A stretch of DNA of 64,000 nt from Harmonia axyridis (taxonomy: Eukaryota > Arthropoda > Insecta > Coleoptera > Coccinellidae). This document shows, in pieces, positions 47,501 through 57,950 of this stretch. Location: the NCBI RefSeq assembly GCF_914767665.1, contig NC_059503.1, positions 21,328,001 to 21,392,000 on the forward strand, read 5' to 3'. The notes under the pieces were generated by a model. The model worked only from the letters and a program-made list of their open reading frames with translations, did not search any database and had not been told where the DNA came from. Numbering within the stretch: the stretch's first letter is position 1; each line of letters opens with the position of its first letter. Position numbers and translations under genes: made by a program.

Positions 47501-50500
47501 CTGAGCTAACTGTAGACAATATGGCCAACGTAGGCTTTGATTTTTTCAATTATTGATTTAATGTTTAGGTAATGATCAATAAGCAGAGGTGAAATGGTAA
47601 GTTTTTGAAGGGTGAAAATGCAAATTTCAAGTGAATTGATATAATAGGAGAAAGGAAAACATAAAATGAAAAAAAATTAAATAGTCCATATTGGGTAGTA
47701 GTGCATGTTCAAATAAAGAAATACAACTTTCTGTATTGAAAATGAGTGAACTAAATAATTTATTATTTCCATAAATCATGCCACTTTAGCATTGGCTAAA
47801 AAACGGCTTAATGAACAAATGGTAATTGAAATTATGTTCACACTCAAAACCATATCTACAGTTAGATTTAGATCATTATTCAACTTATTGAAAATCTTTG
47901 AGAGGTCAATCATTTATCAGCTGCCAATCAAAATTTCAAGAATATAGGAACAAGATCAGATTAGATTTCGACTGTAATCGAGAGCAATAATCCTCCAATA
48001 ATTAACTACAACAATTGCAATTTTCACTTGAAAAATTAATTGAAAAAACCAATATGTTCCAATTCAATATTTCAAGACTTAGGATTTCTACAGGATTATT
48101 GTTTTCTTTGATTGCTCAAACATTATCCTATCACTTTTCGATTAATTTTCTCGTGAAATAGTCATGCCAAACAAAACACTAGATGAAATTTTAGCAGGTA
48201 AAATTTATCGATATGATTAATATTCAAGTTCTTTGCTATTTGGCAATTTCGCTTTTGACATTTTTTCCTAAATCCCTCTCCTGACTGCTCGTGATTTTGA
48301 TAGGCAATAATCTCCCATATTATAATCGAGAAATCATGTGGGCAAAATATTATCTCTAGTGTTATTACATGAGTATTTAACAATCAAATGTTCCAATTCT
48401 AATGATTTCATATAAGGCAGAAAAATTAAAACAATGTAAATAAATACATTTACAACGGAATTCGGTGAGATTGTTGCTAAAGATGTCCACACCAGATGAA
48501 TATGGTTATGTCATGAAGTAATCATGAAAATTGGAGGGAATTCAATATGTGAATATTATACTCGTGGCATTTGTACTTTAATTCAATTTTCTCTTACGGA
48601 TTAATGAAGATTGATTCAAAAATCCTTATTCGCTATTCTTGTCCAACCAAAACAAAAAAAATAATAAATTTCACCATGAAAAAAACTATGGCTCGAAAGT
48701 GGCAGTGACAAAGGCAAAGTATTAATTTATCTGCATTTAGAGGTTTTTACTCCAGCTGCAGCATGACAAACATCGAAATCCCCAAAAACTACAAAACGTA
48801 CGTAATATTGAAGAATTTCAAGGTCCAGTTCCAATCTATTTGAGAATCTTAACTAGACACTCTGACGATGCTTGCCACAGTAGTAAGAGAAACGTCAGGT
48901 GAAAAATCGACTATACCAAAGCTAAAAATCCCGAAATTTTCAAATTTTGTTGAACAATCCCTCCTGAAGAAATTGCACTACCATTTTATCAACAATGTCT
49001 GTAATTTTCGAAAATTGTCTCAGACGATAAGGTTCGACTTACTGATGATGCATTTATTCTTAAATTTGATTCTATCCTGCGAAAATATGATAAAACTCAA
49101 ACGGAAGGACTTAAAAACTTAAAATGGCCAGGGTAAGTGGAATGGGATCGAAAGAAATTATTATCGTAAAATAGTTTCTTATTGATGGGGTGTGATGAAT
49201 TTTTTCCGAACATAAAATTCCTTAAAATTCCAAAACGCCAGCTTCACTATGTGAGAAAAGAAATGAATCGGAAAAATATTCAATGAAAAAAGTGTTTTTT
49301 TTTTACCTCAGGAATTTCCGGTTGAAATATATATACAAGTCAAAGACTTGAGGTTTCTTAGAGTGTAAAACGCGAATTAATGAAGAATCGCTCAAATGCT
49401 CCTGACTTTCCACCAGTGCTTACTTTAACTTTTAGGGTCACTTTTAGACTCACGATTCGCATTCTGAAGCTTGAATTTTCATTGCGACCAAGCAACGAAT
49501 TTTTGACCGAATTCCATGAATATAAAGTTTAATGTTAATAAGGGTCTTTCAACTCTTAGATTTCTTTCGTTCCAACACATGAACTGAAAATTTTATTCTA
49601 ACCTAAGTTTTTCTAGAAAGATTCCGAAGATAATTAGAAATTATAAATCAAAAATTGCACTCTACATCTGCGAAGGTATAATCTTACATTCATGGTCATT
49701 TCAATTCTACTGATTACTATATACCCAACACATGTCATGAGTAATCTATAAATATTAGACTTTGAAAATAATATTACCAGTTCAATTAGGTTATTATACA
49801 AACATTATCTGTGATAGTATTTTTATTTTCTGTTCTTTAGTCTACATGAACTTGAAAATTTGAGTGTTATTCAGATATTGAGTAGAAAATCCTCAATCCA
49901 TCATTGATAGTACGTTTTCAATTTGTATTGTGTAAATAGTGACAAGTGAATACATTGGAAACAGGTTAGATTATCTCATGGATATTCATGTGATAACATC
50001 TTCACCAAACATTCTTTTATGTTAAGATGACAACATTTTTACTGCTGAAATGAGTTCTATACTTGAATACTTTTTGATAAACCATAGTTGTCTGAATTAA
50101 ATTAGGCTGAACATACTTCATTGAGGAGGACAGATCGGTTTGATTTTGGTGAAATATTTTTCTTTATTTCGATAGTTTTTTATAAGACACTCTTCTTATA
50201 TCTAAGGTGATTTGTGAGTTTTTGTGATTTATATTCAATTGATTGGGTTTGATGGTGACAGAATAACTGTAGCTTTTGTGAGTAATTCATATCTTTTCAG
50301 GTCTGAATATTTTGTTTTGAATTAATTGTTTTTTATTACGTTAATTATTATCATAAGTAATTTGAAAACGAATTACTTGTAAATAATTTCTGAAATATAA
50401 TGGCAACTTTATCCAGTGGAGGATGCTTTTTATAAACTTTTTTTCGATAAAGAGATTGAGTGAAAATATTGAATGTAGTCTTCGTTTTCCAATGGAAATT

Positions 50501-51312
50501 TGTGTTGCATAGAAAAACTTAACTAGAATAATGATTGAGAAACTAAAGTGCTAGTCGAAAGTCTAATTACAAAAATATTATATAACAAGGATATGACAAT
50601 GATTTTATTTCCTATCTCGAATGCATTGATTGAGTGTAGATATATATCGAAGCAATCGGCCTTGAATTTCTCCAATCTATATCATCTATATCTATACAGA
50701 ACAGTTCGAAATTTTCAGGGTAGGTTAAATTCTCAAATGTCACGATTGAGTTGATTAGGGGCGAAAACAGCACTTGCACGCTTGTGAATTGACAGGTCGG
50801 GATCATCACGAACAGTATTAATGTTCCAGGTTCTCTTTCGTTCTCAATAGCCTTGGGCACTTGGCTTTTGGTTTATCTAGTTTAGAATCGGTGTCCCCAA
50901 ACTATTTACCCATTTCCAAATTAGAGGAATGCTTGGTGCTTTATTAGATTGACGAAAATCTCGCACATTGGAGATATTTTTCCGCGCTAATCGCAGAATC
51001 ACCATTTTTGTGAAATTAGCGTCCGCACAACGCGCGATCTGTTCCCGAGAAACACTCCAAAAGCGATTTAATTGACCAATCGACATTTTCCCGTGTCCTT
51101 TCAATTCGTTCGTTCAAGTTGTGAGCTAAACATATATAAACTTTCAATTGAAACACTATTCATCAGGGGCATATTACGTTTATACCTTTGACTCAAAGAA
51201 TAATCGGTCTATAATATAATATGTTGAATTCTCGAAATTATTATAATTTTAAGTGCACAAAAAACAATTTGATCACTAAGTAGCATTTTTTAATGAACAA
51301 TTTTTTTTGCAG
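44511..51312. other. Long intergenic region before copy 6
   Basis: 6.8 kb without a recognisable host gene. It holds a lone right transposon end (CCACCCTG then TA at about 47364-47373) and a GC-rich block at 45420-45480 resembling DNA-transposon ends. A minus-strand frame at 50890-51090 (ADANFTKMVILRLARKNISN..., PSIPLIWKWVNSLG) looks like the N-terminal helix-turn-helix of a mariner-type transposase. Any leader exon and promoter of copy 6 should lie here. Confidence 0.5.
50890..51090 (-). pseudogene. Fragment of a mariner-type transposase N-terminus
   Basis: The frame reads RQSNKAPSIPLIWKWVNSLG after a basic helical stretch, comparable in layout to RHAPSDDSIRKWIRMFKNTG of the mariner at 56315. 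No other transposase parts are next to it. Assignment by motif layout only. Confidence 0.45.
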
Positions 51313-54300
51313 ATGGGTCTCCAAGTAGAATTTGCACCCTTAAATGTACCACTGACTCGAAGGCTCCAAACACTTAGTGCAGCATTTTGGTTTTCATCCG
51401 TTGCTTTCGCAGGTTTAGCTTGTTGGTTGCTGATTTTGTATGTGATTTTCTACACTAGACTATGGTGGCTGATTATTCTTTATCTGGTTTGGGTGTACAT
51501 CGATAGACACGCTTGTGAAACTGGAAGTAGAAGGAGTTCATTAGTGAGAAGTTGGGATTGGTGGGAATATTTCAGGAATTACTTTCCTGTGCGATTGCAT
51601 CGGTTACCATGGATCGAATTCGACCCAGATAAAAACTATTTATTCTGCTGTTTTCCCCATGGATTGATCCCAGCGGGGGCTTTTTCAGTGTTTGCAACGA
51701 AAAGTGGAGAATTTGAGTAAGTTTAATCCTACCTTCACTCAGAGGAGTTGATAATACACTGGCGAACAAAAAAAAACGATCAATGGATCATTACGGTTCA
51801 AATACCTTACTTGAAAATTTTACGAAATTTTTACGTGAAGTTTCTGAAATGGTAGGAAAAAAAAATTGCCCAGAGGAAAATTAAACTTTTTATTTGATTT
51901 TTATAAATAATAAGCCTTTTTTCAAAAACTTCGAAATTGAAAAAAATATCGTAACTGTGAAAATTTCAGTATGAGTATGACGTATAACCTTCCTTATACT
52001 GATTAGTGATTACAGCTTCCAAACGTTTTCGCATGCTCGTGATGAGCCTTCAAACATACTTTTGTGAAATATTCTCCCATTTATGACAGAAGGCTTCACA
52101 CGGTTCTTGTGAATTATTGGGCGATTGAACCATAGTTCTGACTCGCCTTCCCAGTCGGTCAAATAGATGTTCAATGGGATTCGATTCAGAACTTCTTTAT
52201 ACCATAGTTATCATCAATTTGTTATGAAGGATTTAGTTTTTCATGAAAAATGAAAACAGAAATCAACTTTAAAATGCATTCATGTTCTTGAAAAGTACTC
52301 TCACCAACATCGGTAGTTACCTATTTAAAATCATGTGAATTTTATATGGTCACATAAAAGCTCACCTACAAACCGAAATGATGATTTTCAATCATAAATT
52401 GCAATAAAAAATCAGAATATACTCAAACAATATAAGTCTTCAATGTACCTGATATCTCAATAAAGTTCAAGACTATATTAGTCATTCAATTTTAATTGCG
52501 AATTTGACAATTCCACTATTCAACAACTCTTTAATTTTGAACACTGAAATTCCTTCAAGATTTGTTTGCTGGTAGATTCAGATTTTTTGTGTATTATTTT
52601 ATCCATATTCATTGAATTAGGTATATTCCTCATTGATTTAGAAAAATTCTCCTGAAAATAGTCATTATAAACTATGGTTTTCAATTCATAATTTCACACC
52701 ATGGTGTGAAATTTGTAGGTTTCTCATTACTATGAGGGATACTCAGGAAAATATAAAATCTGATTTTTTTTCAGAATGATATTTAGTTTTTTTTCATTTC
52801 AGGGAATATTTTCCTGGATTAAACCCTTGGCTATGTATCCTGGAACAACATCTTCATACACCAATCTTCAGAGAGATGCTTCTTATGTTGGGATGTATTA
52901 GCCCTTCTTTGAAATCTTTAAATCAGTTTCTCAGCAAACCTGGAGGAGGCAATGCAGTGGCGTTGGTGGTTGGAGGAATACAAGAAGCTTATTACAGCAG
53001 GTGACATTTATTGCACTAACCTTGTTTGAACAAGTTATCTACCAGTTTGACGCACCTTTCGCAAAAAACGCGAATTGCCCTTTGAACGCTAGAAATTATT
53101 TTGCTACTGGCTTGTTTTCAGTGAAATTATAGAATTATTCATCAATTAGTTTCAAATCCATTTATTTTTTCTATATAATTATATTTTATCCGAGGTATAT
53201 ATTTTTATTCGAGAATCTGCTTCTAATCGTCATGAACAATCAATATGAATATACTTTGCAACACTCACTTACCACCCATGTTGTTATCAAGAAGTATGGA
53301 ATATGAGAAGGCTGCCAGCAAACTGGGCCGAATTATCACCCCTCAAATACTGGCGGCTGAAATGGACGCTTCACTGTTTCACCCCTCCAGCCATTTTTTG
53401 AATTAATTTTGGGTTTTAGAACCAGAAATTTTAATGAATACTCTTTTTGATGAAGGCGATAAATTTTGTTGATATTTTTTTTGTGAAATTGAAAAATATT
53501 GACTGTTTGCTGTTTCGGGTTCAGTTAGTTAATTATTAAATTCCCCTTGTTCTTATGGGGTGGATGTCACATTAAACAAAATTGTTTATTAGTTTGACTG
53601 GCTACGGAATTATTCATTAGAATATGTTTCAATCTTACTCAACTATTAATTAAATAAATTGAATCAGTTATATTCTTTTATACGATTTTATAAACCTACG
53701 ACTTAATGTACTTTATATTTTATTTCATGGTTGGAATCAAAATTTTTATATCTGTCTGAACTAATCGGTTTCATATACAAACTTGTTTTGATAGTGTGCC
53801 CATCAACACGCCTATTTAAAAGTATGTTAAAAAAGGGGTTTTTTGATTCCTTTTCCACTTCACAATACCATGCCCCATTCTTGCAAGATACAGAACAGAT
53901 CACGCATAAATGGTTTTTATTCAAATAGTAATTCTAGTTCCATATCAGAAACACATAAGTAAAAAAATATAATTTCAGGCCTGGCCGACATCAGTTGGTC
54001 TTGAAAAATAGGAAAGGTTTCGTTAAAGTAGCTCTCCAGAATGGAAGTCCCTTAGTGCCTGTATATTCCTTTGGCGAAAATGAAATATTCGATCAGATAC
54101 AAGGTGCAGACGATTCCTTGTTCAAGAAAACTCAAGAATTCATAAGGAAGATCATAGGCTTGGCTCCTATCATTCCTTTGGGGAGAGGATTACTTCAGTA
54201 CTCTTATGGAATAGTTCCACATCGTCGTCCAGTAAACGTTGTGGGTGAGTAATGAGTAATTTTACAAGTTTGCCAACCCACTTTTCCAAAAAAATAATGC

Positions 54301-54813
54301 GTGACCACATATAGTAAGAATCAGATTGGCTCTTTTGAATGTAACCCTAGATCTCCTGATCTTTCCAACGTTGAAAACGAAACGTCTTGAATACAGACTA
54401 CAAGTAGCCCGTAATGAGATAGCTACCTCAAAAGGAAATTGATCATCTCATTAAGAGAATGTCCAAACGTGTTACAGATTGCATAAAATATCGAAGAGGT
54501 CCAGCACATTATGAATTTTTACATTCTTTTCAACTTTTGAAATTTCTGAAATTACTGACCTATAATCTTTATCACTTGGTTTTTTCTGTAACATAATGTA
54601 CTATGTATATTACTCTCAAATGAATTTCTAGTCACTGATTTAATTTTGTTTTCAGTGGGTCATCCCATACCTGTTGAAAAAATTGAAAATCCAACACCTA
54701 GCCAGATCGACGATTTACATCAGAAATTCATTGAGGCAATCATGAATATTTTCGAAACTCACAAGTTCACTTATTTGGAAAATCCAGAGGACGCTCATCT
54801 GAAATTAGTATGA
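51313..54813 (+). CDS. DGAT2/MOGAT-family acyltransferase, copy 6 (four exons)
   Basis: Exons 51313-51716, 52803-53000, 53979-54244 and 54656-54813; phases 2, 2 and 1 join cleanly to 341 aa. The ATG follows acceptor TTGCAG. VEFAPLNVPLTRRLQT, hydrophobic hairpin at about 22-62, NYFP (89-92), FPHG (114-117), VVGGIQEAYY, NRKGFVK, VPVYSFGENE and GRGLLQYSYGI. Unlike the other six copies, the main coding part is split by two further introns (1086 and 978 bp), one inside the EF/EYFP stretch and one before the PG..K.VLKNRKGF block. The first of these contains a Tc1 transposase fragment. All motifs are intact, so a working ER acyltransferase is likely. Confidence 0.87.
51760..52200 (-). mobile_element. 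Tc1-like transposase fragment in copy 6 intron 1
   Basis: Reading minus from about 52190: SNPIEHLFDRLGRRVRTM, then HKWENISQKYV, one stop, then SMRKRLEAVI and EGYTSY. This is the C-terminal end of Tc1-type transposases around the final catalytic acidic motif (NPIEH). A Tc1-like end CACTGGCGAACAAAAA with TA lies at 51759. The other end was not found. Confidence 0.75.
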
Positions 54814-56314
54814 GTGTTGTACGTTTTGAAAATTTGTATTTTTACAAATCCATATAAAAATGTATTACATATCTCCATGTATTCGATATATTATTGATTT
54901 TTTTATACAAAAAAAATTATTTTTATTTAATCTTTTTATGTTGATGTTGAAATGTATGTTGAAATGTGGTATTAATTTAAGTATACTTGTTATACCGAAT
55001 ATTGTTTCATGGCAAAAGAAACTGCAAAATTTAGAGGATCGTTTGTTATTTCCTTTTCAAACTTATTTATAAATCTCATAAAAGTATCATACTGCGGGGT
55101 TTGAGCCTAGGATACTGCATCAAATATTCGATAAGAAACAAAAATTGTTTCATGTAACTTCCTTCTTTTCATTAGTAATGAGTTTCCATGCCTAACGATA
55201 GAGATCACTAATTTAAATTCAAACAATCATGGCTACCTCGGTCCACGAGTGTCCAAAAGTCGACTGGTAAATGGTATATATTTCTCATTGCTTGCAAGGC
55301 TCTTGATATTTTGATTTTACATTACAAAATTCTTAGAATTTGTCAAAGGTACTTATTTCAATATTCAATAGAAAATTTTCCATAATGCAGTCAGTTTTAC
55401 AAATGATTTTATTGCAAAATCGTCGGTCCACAATTATGGACAAATCGAATCAGGGGTAACAAAATTCATCTTTTACTTACAAGATATTACAGTGTATCTT
55501 ACAAACAGGAGGTGAAGCAGGTTCCAAAATAAAAAAAAAAAATTAATAGAATTGTTTAAACAACTTGGGTTAGGAAATTTTTCTGATTTATCAGATCTTG
55601 AGAGCTTTCAGACGATCTGAAGAATTTGAGAGCTTTTTTGATCAATCGGCGATTCCATGAAAACGAGTTCCAAGATAATGATCAAAATAACGGGTATTAT
55701 TTCACTAATACTTCAGAGCAACAAACTGAAAGAATTATTTATACAAAAAATCTGATATAAAATGTACCAAACGTCTGTTGCGATTGGAAAGTGGAAAACG
55801 AAACGTGGAGAAATATAAATTCTGTACCAAATCCAATCGAATATTACAAAAAAATTTAACACAGATGAATTGCTATTGAAATTGGTAGAAAATACAAACT
55901 TCTACGCTATTCAAAACGTAGATTTATAACTACTAATAACCTGTGCCTTTGTCAAAAGCGGAACTGTTTGCACCATGCAAAGTGATAATTTGAAAGAAAA
56001 AATCTATGTTTTCGTTTTTAGGGTTATTATTTTATTTGAAATGTTCTCTATTTTTTTTGTGATAATTTTTGTTTGCTACAATAAAACGTTCGATAAAATA
56101 TTGTTTTCCATATTGAAGCTATTTCAATGCAACAGAGGGAACCATTGAGTGTATCTCTCCATAATTATGGACATTTCATTTCCTATGAAAAAATGAATTT
56201 TACACTTTTTCATGAAGGATATTTCATAATTAGGGCTGAAACATAAAAAAAAATTTCTTTCGGAATTAAAATAGGTCTGTTAGTGAAAGGGTCAAGTTTG
56301 AAATTGGTATTCTA
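54814..56314. other. Intergenic DNA after copy 6
   Basis: 1.5 kb of AT-rich DNA; no gene or clear repeat recognised. Confidence 0.55.
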
Positions 56315-57241
56315 CAAGGTGTCCAAAAAGGGTATCGGGTATTTGTAACTTCGATAAAACAAAAACTAGTTACAATTAAAAAAAAAAATTATTGTTAATT
56401 ATTACAGCATGAAGTGAAAAATTATTTGGAAAAGATTATGTTATCTAAATGGTGACCGTTACGCTGCTGGCACTCTTCTAATCGGGAATGAAAATTGGCG
56501 ATCACACGCTGACACTTAGCTTTCGATATTGCTGCCATTTCTGACCTTATGTTTTGGTTCAATTGGGTCAAATTCATTGGATTATTCTCATACACCTTAC
56601 CTTTAATGTACCCCCATGCAAAATAGTCAAGTGGACTAAGGTCGGGGCTTCTGGGAGGCCAGTTGATGTTACCCCTACGCGAAATGACCTTATTAGGGAA
56701 TAATTCTTCAACAGCTACCATTGCTTGATTTGTTGTATGGCGAGTGGCCCCATCTTGTTGAAACCACGTTCTTGAATTATAATCTTGAAATTCCAGTAAC
56801 TCTGGACCCAAAAAGTTTCGCAGCATATCGCAATAACGGTCACTATTTACATTGAGTGGTTGGCCTCGTCGATTTTCATGAAAATAAGGACCGTTTCTTC
56901 CTCGCGGACTGAACGAGGGCGTTCAAATTCTTGAATTTTTATCGTCGCACCTGTATTTTTGAACATCCGGATCCATTTTCTAATGGAGTCATCACTTGGT
57001 GCATGGCGTGTACGATATTCCTCACGATATAAACGTTGAGATTGTTGAGAAGCTACTATTGAATCACCGTTGCGATAATACTCTCGTGCGCAAAAAGCGC
57101 GATGCGTTCCTGGGTACTGCTCCATCGTCACTGAAACTCCAAAAAATTGCGGACAGCACGATCCCCTTCACAATCCCCCCCGTCACTCATTCTTAAATGC
57201 AGCGACAAAACAAATACCCGATACCTTTTTTGGACACCTTG
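56315..57241 (-). mobile_element. Mariner-type transposon, internally deleted, with intact ends
   Basis: 927 bp. The 32-nt inverted repeats (CAAGGTGTCCAAAAAGGGTA and onward) differ at one position. TA lies at 56313-56314 and 57242-57243. On minus, an N-terminal DNA-binding part (57131-56847: FCAREYYRNGDSIVASQQ, SIRKWIRMFKNTG) is followed by a deletion that removes the first catalytic Asp. Then comes a C-terminal part (56826-56422: WFQQDGATRHTTNQ, LSPLDYFAWGYIKG). It cannot encode an active transposase but its ends could still be mobilised in trans. Confidence 0.9.
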
Positions 57242-57950
57242 TACATCTCTATGGAGTTTGAAATTGTCAAAAAACTGCCATATTAACGATACTGTTAGTC
57301 AAATTTTGCCCATCAACGAATTCGATCCAGACGGATGGGCAGAATTGAATTTTATCTTCATAAGTGAGTCATAAAGGGCTCTGTGGAGCGCTCGAAAATG
57401 GAAAATTCTGGAAACCTTTTTAACGCCAAACTCCAGTATTAAGCCGCACACCTAAAATTTCCATAGCAATTGCGGTGATTAACATTAACATAATAATATT
57501 TGATGATTCAGAGGTGACAACAATACAAATAGGAATATACCTCTTTAATTTTGTGATTTTTTTCCTTCAAATTTCATTGCTTTTGGTTTCCAGCTCGAAG
57601 GATAAATGCAATAAAGCAATAAATTTGGGTATCGAATTTCAACGTAGACAGTTATAATTTTAGAAATATTGTACCAAAAAGCTGTATATTCCCTTGGGAT
57701 TAGTTTGTAGTTTATGACGACTATCATATCGATAAAAAGTTACCTTAATTAAAGATACCTAGTTGCATAATTATGTGATATCAGTTCAAGATTGTTTAGA
57801 TCGTAGTAATTTGAATAACTCTGTATTGTTCATAATTGCTCTTTTTATGGACATACAGATATAATAAAATTAAGTATTTTCAAGTATTCACGTAGAATGT
57901 GAAAGTGCTGAACAGTTTCAAATTGCAGTGCAGTAATTCAGTGTTACCAA
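57242..57950. other. Region just upstream of copy 7
   Basis: 709 bp, AT-rich, no gene seen. Probable location of part of the copy 7 promoter or leader; AATTCAG at 57935-57941 could be the acceptor before the start codon. Confidence 0.45.
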
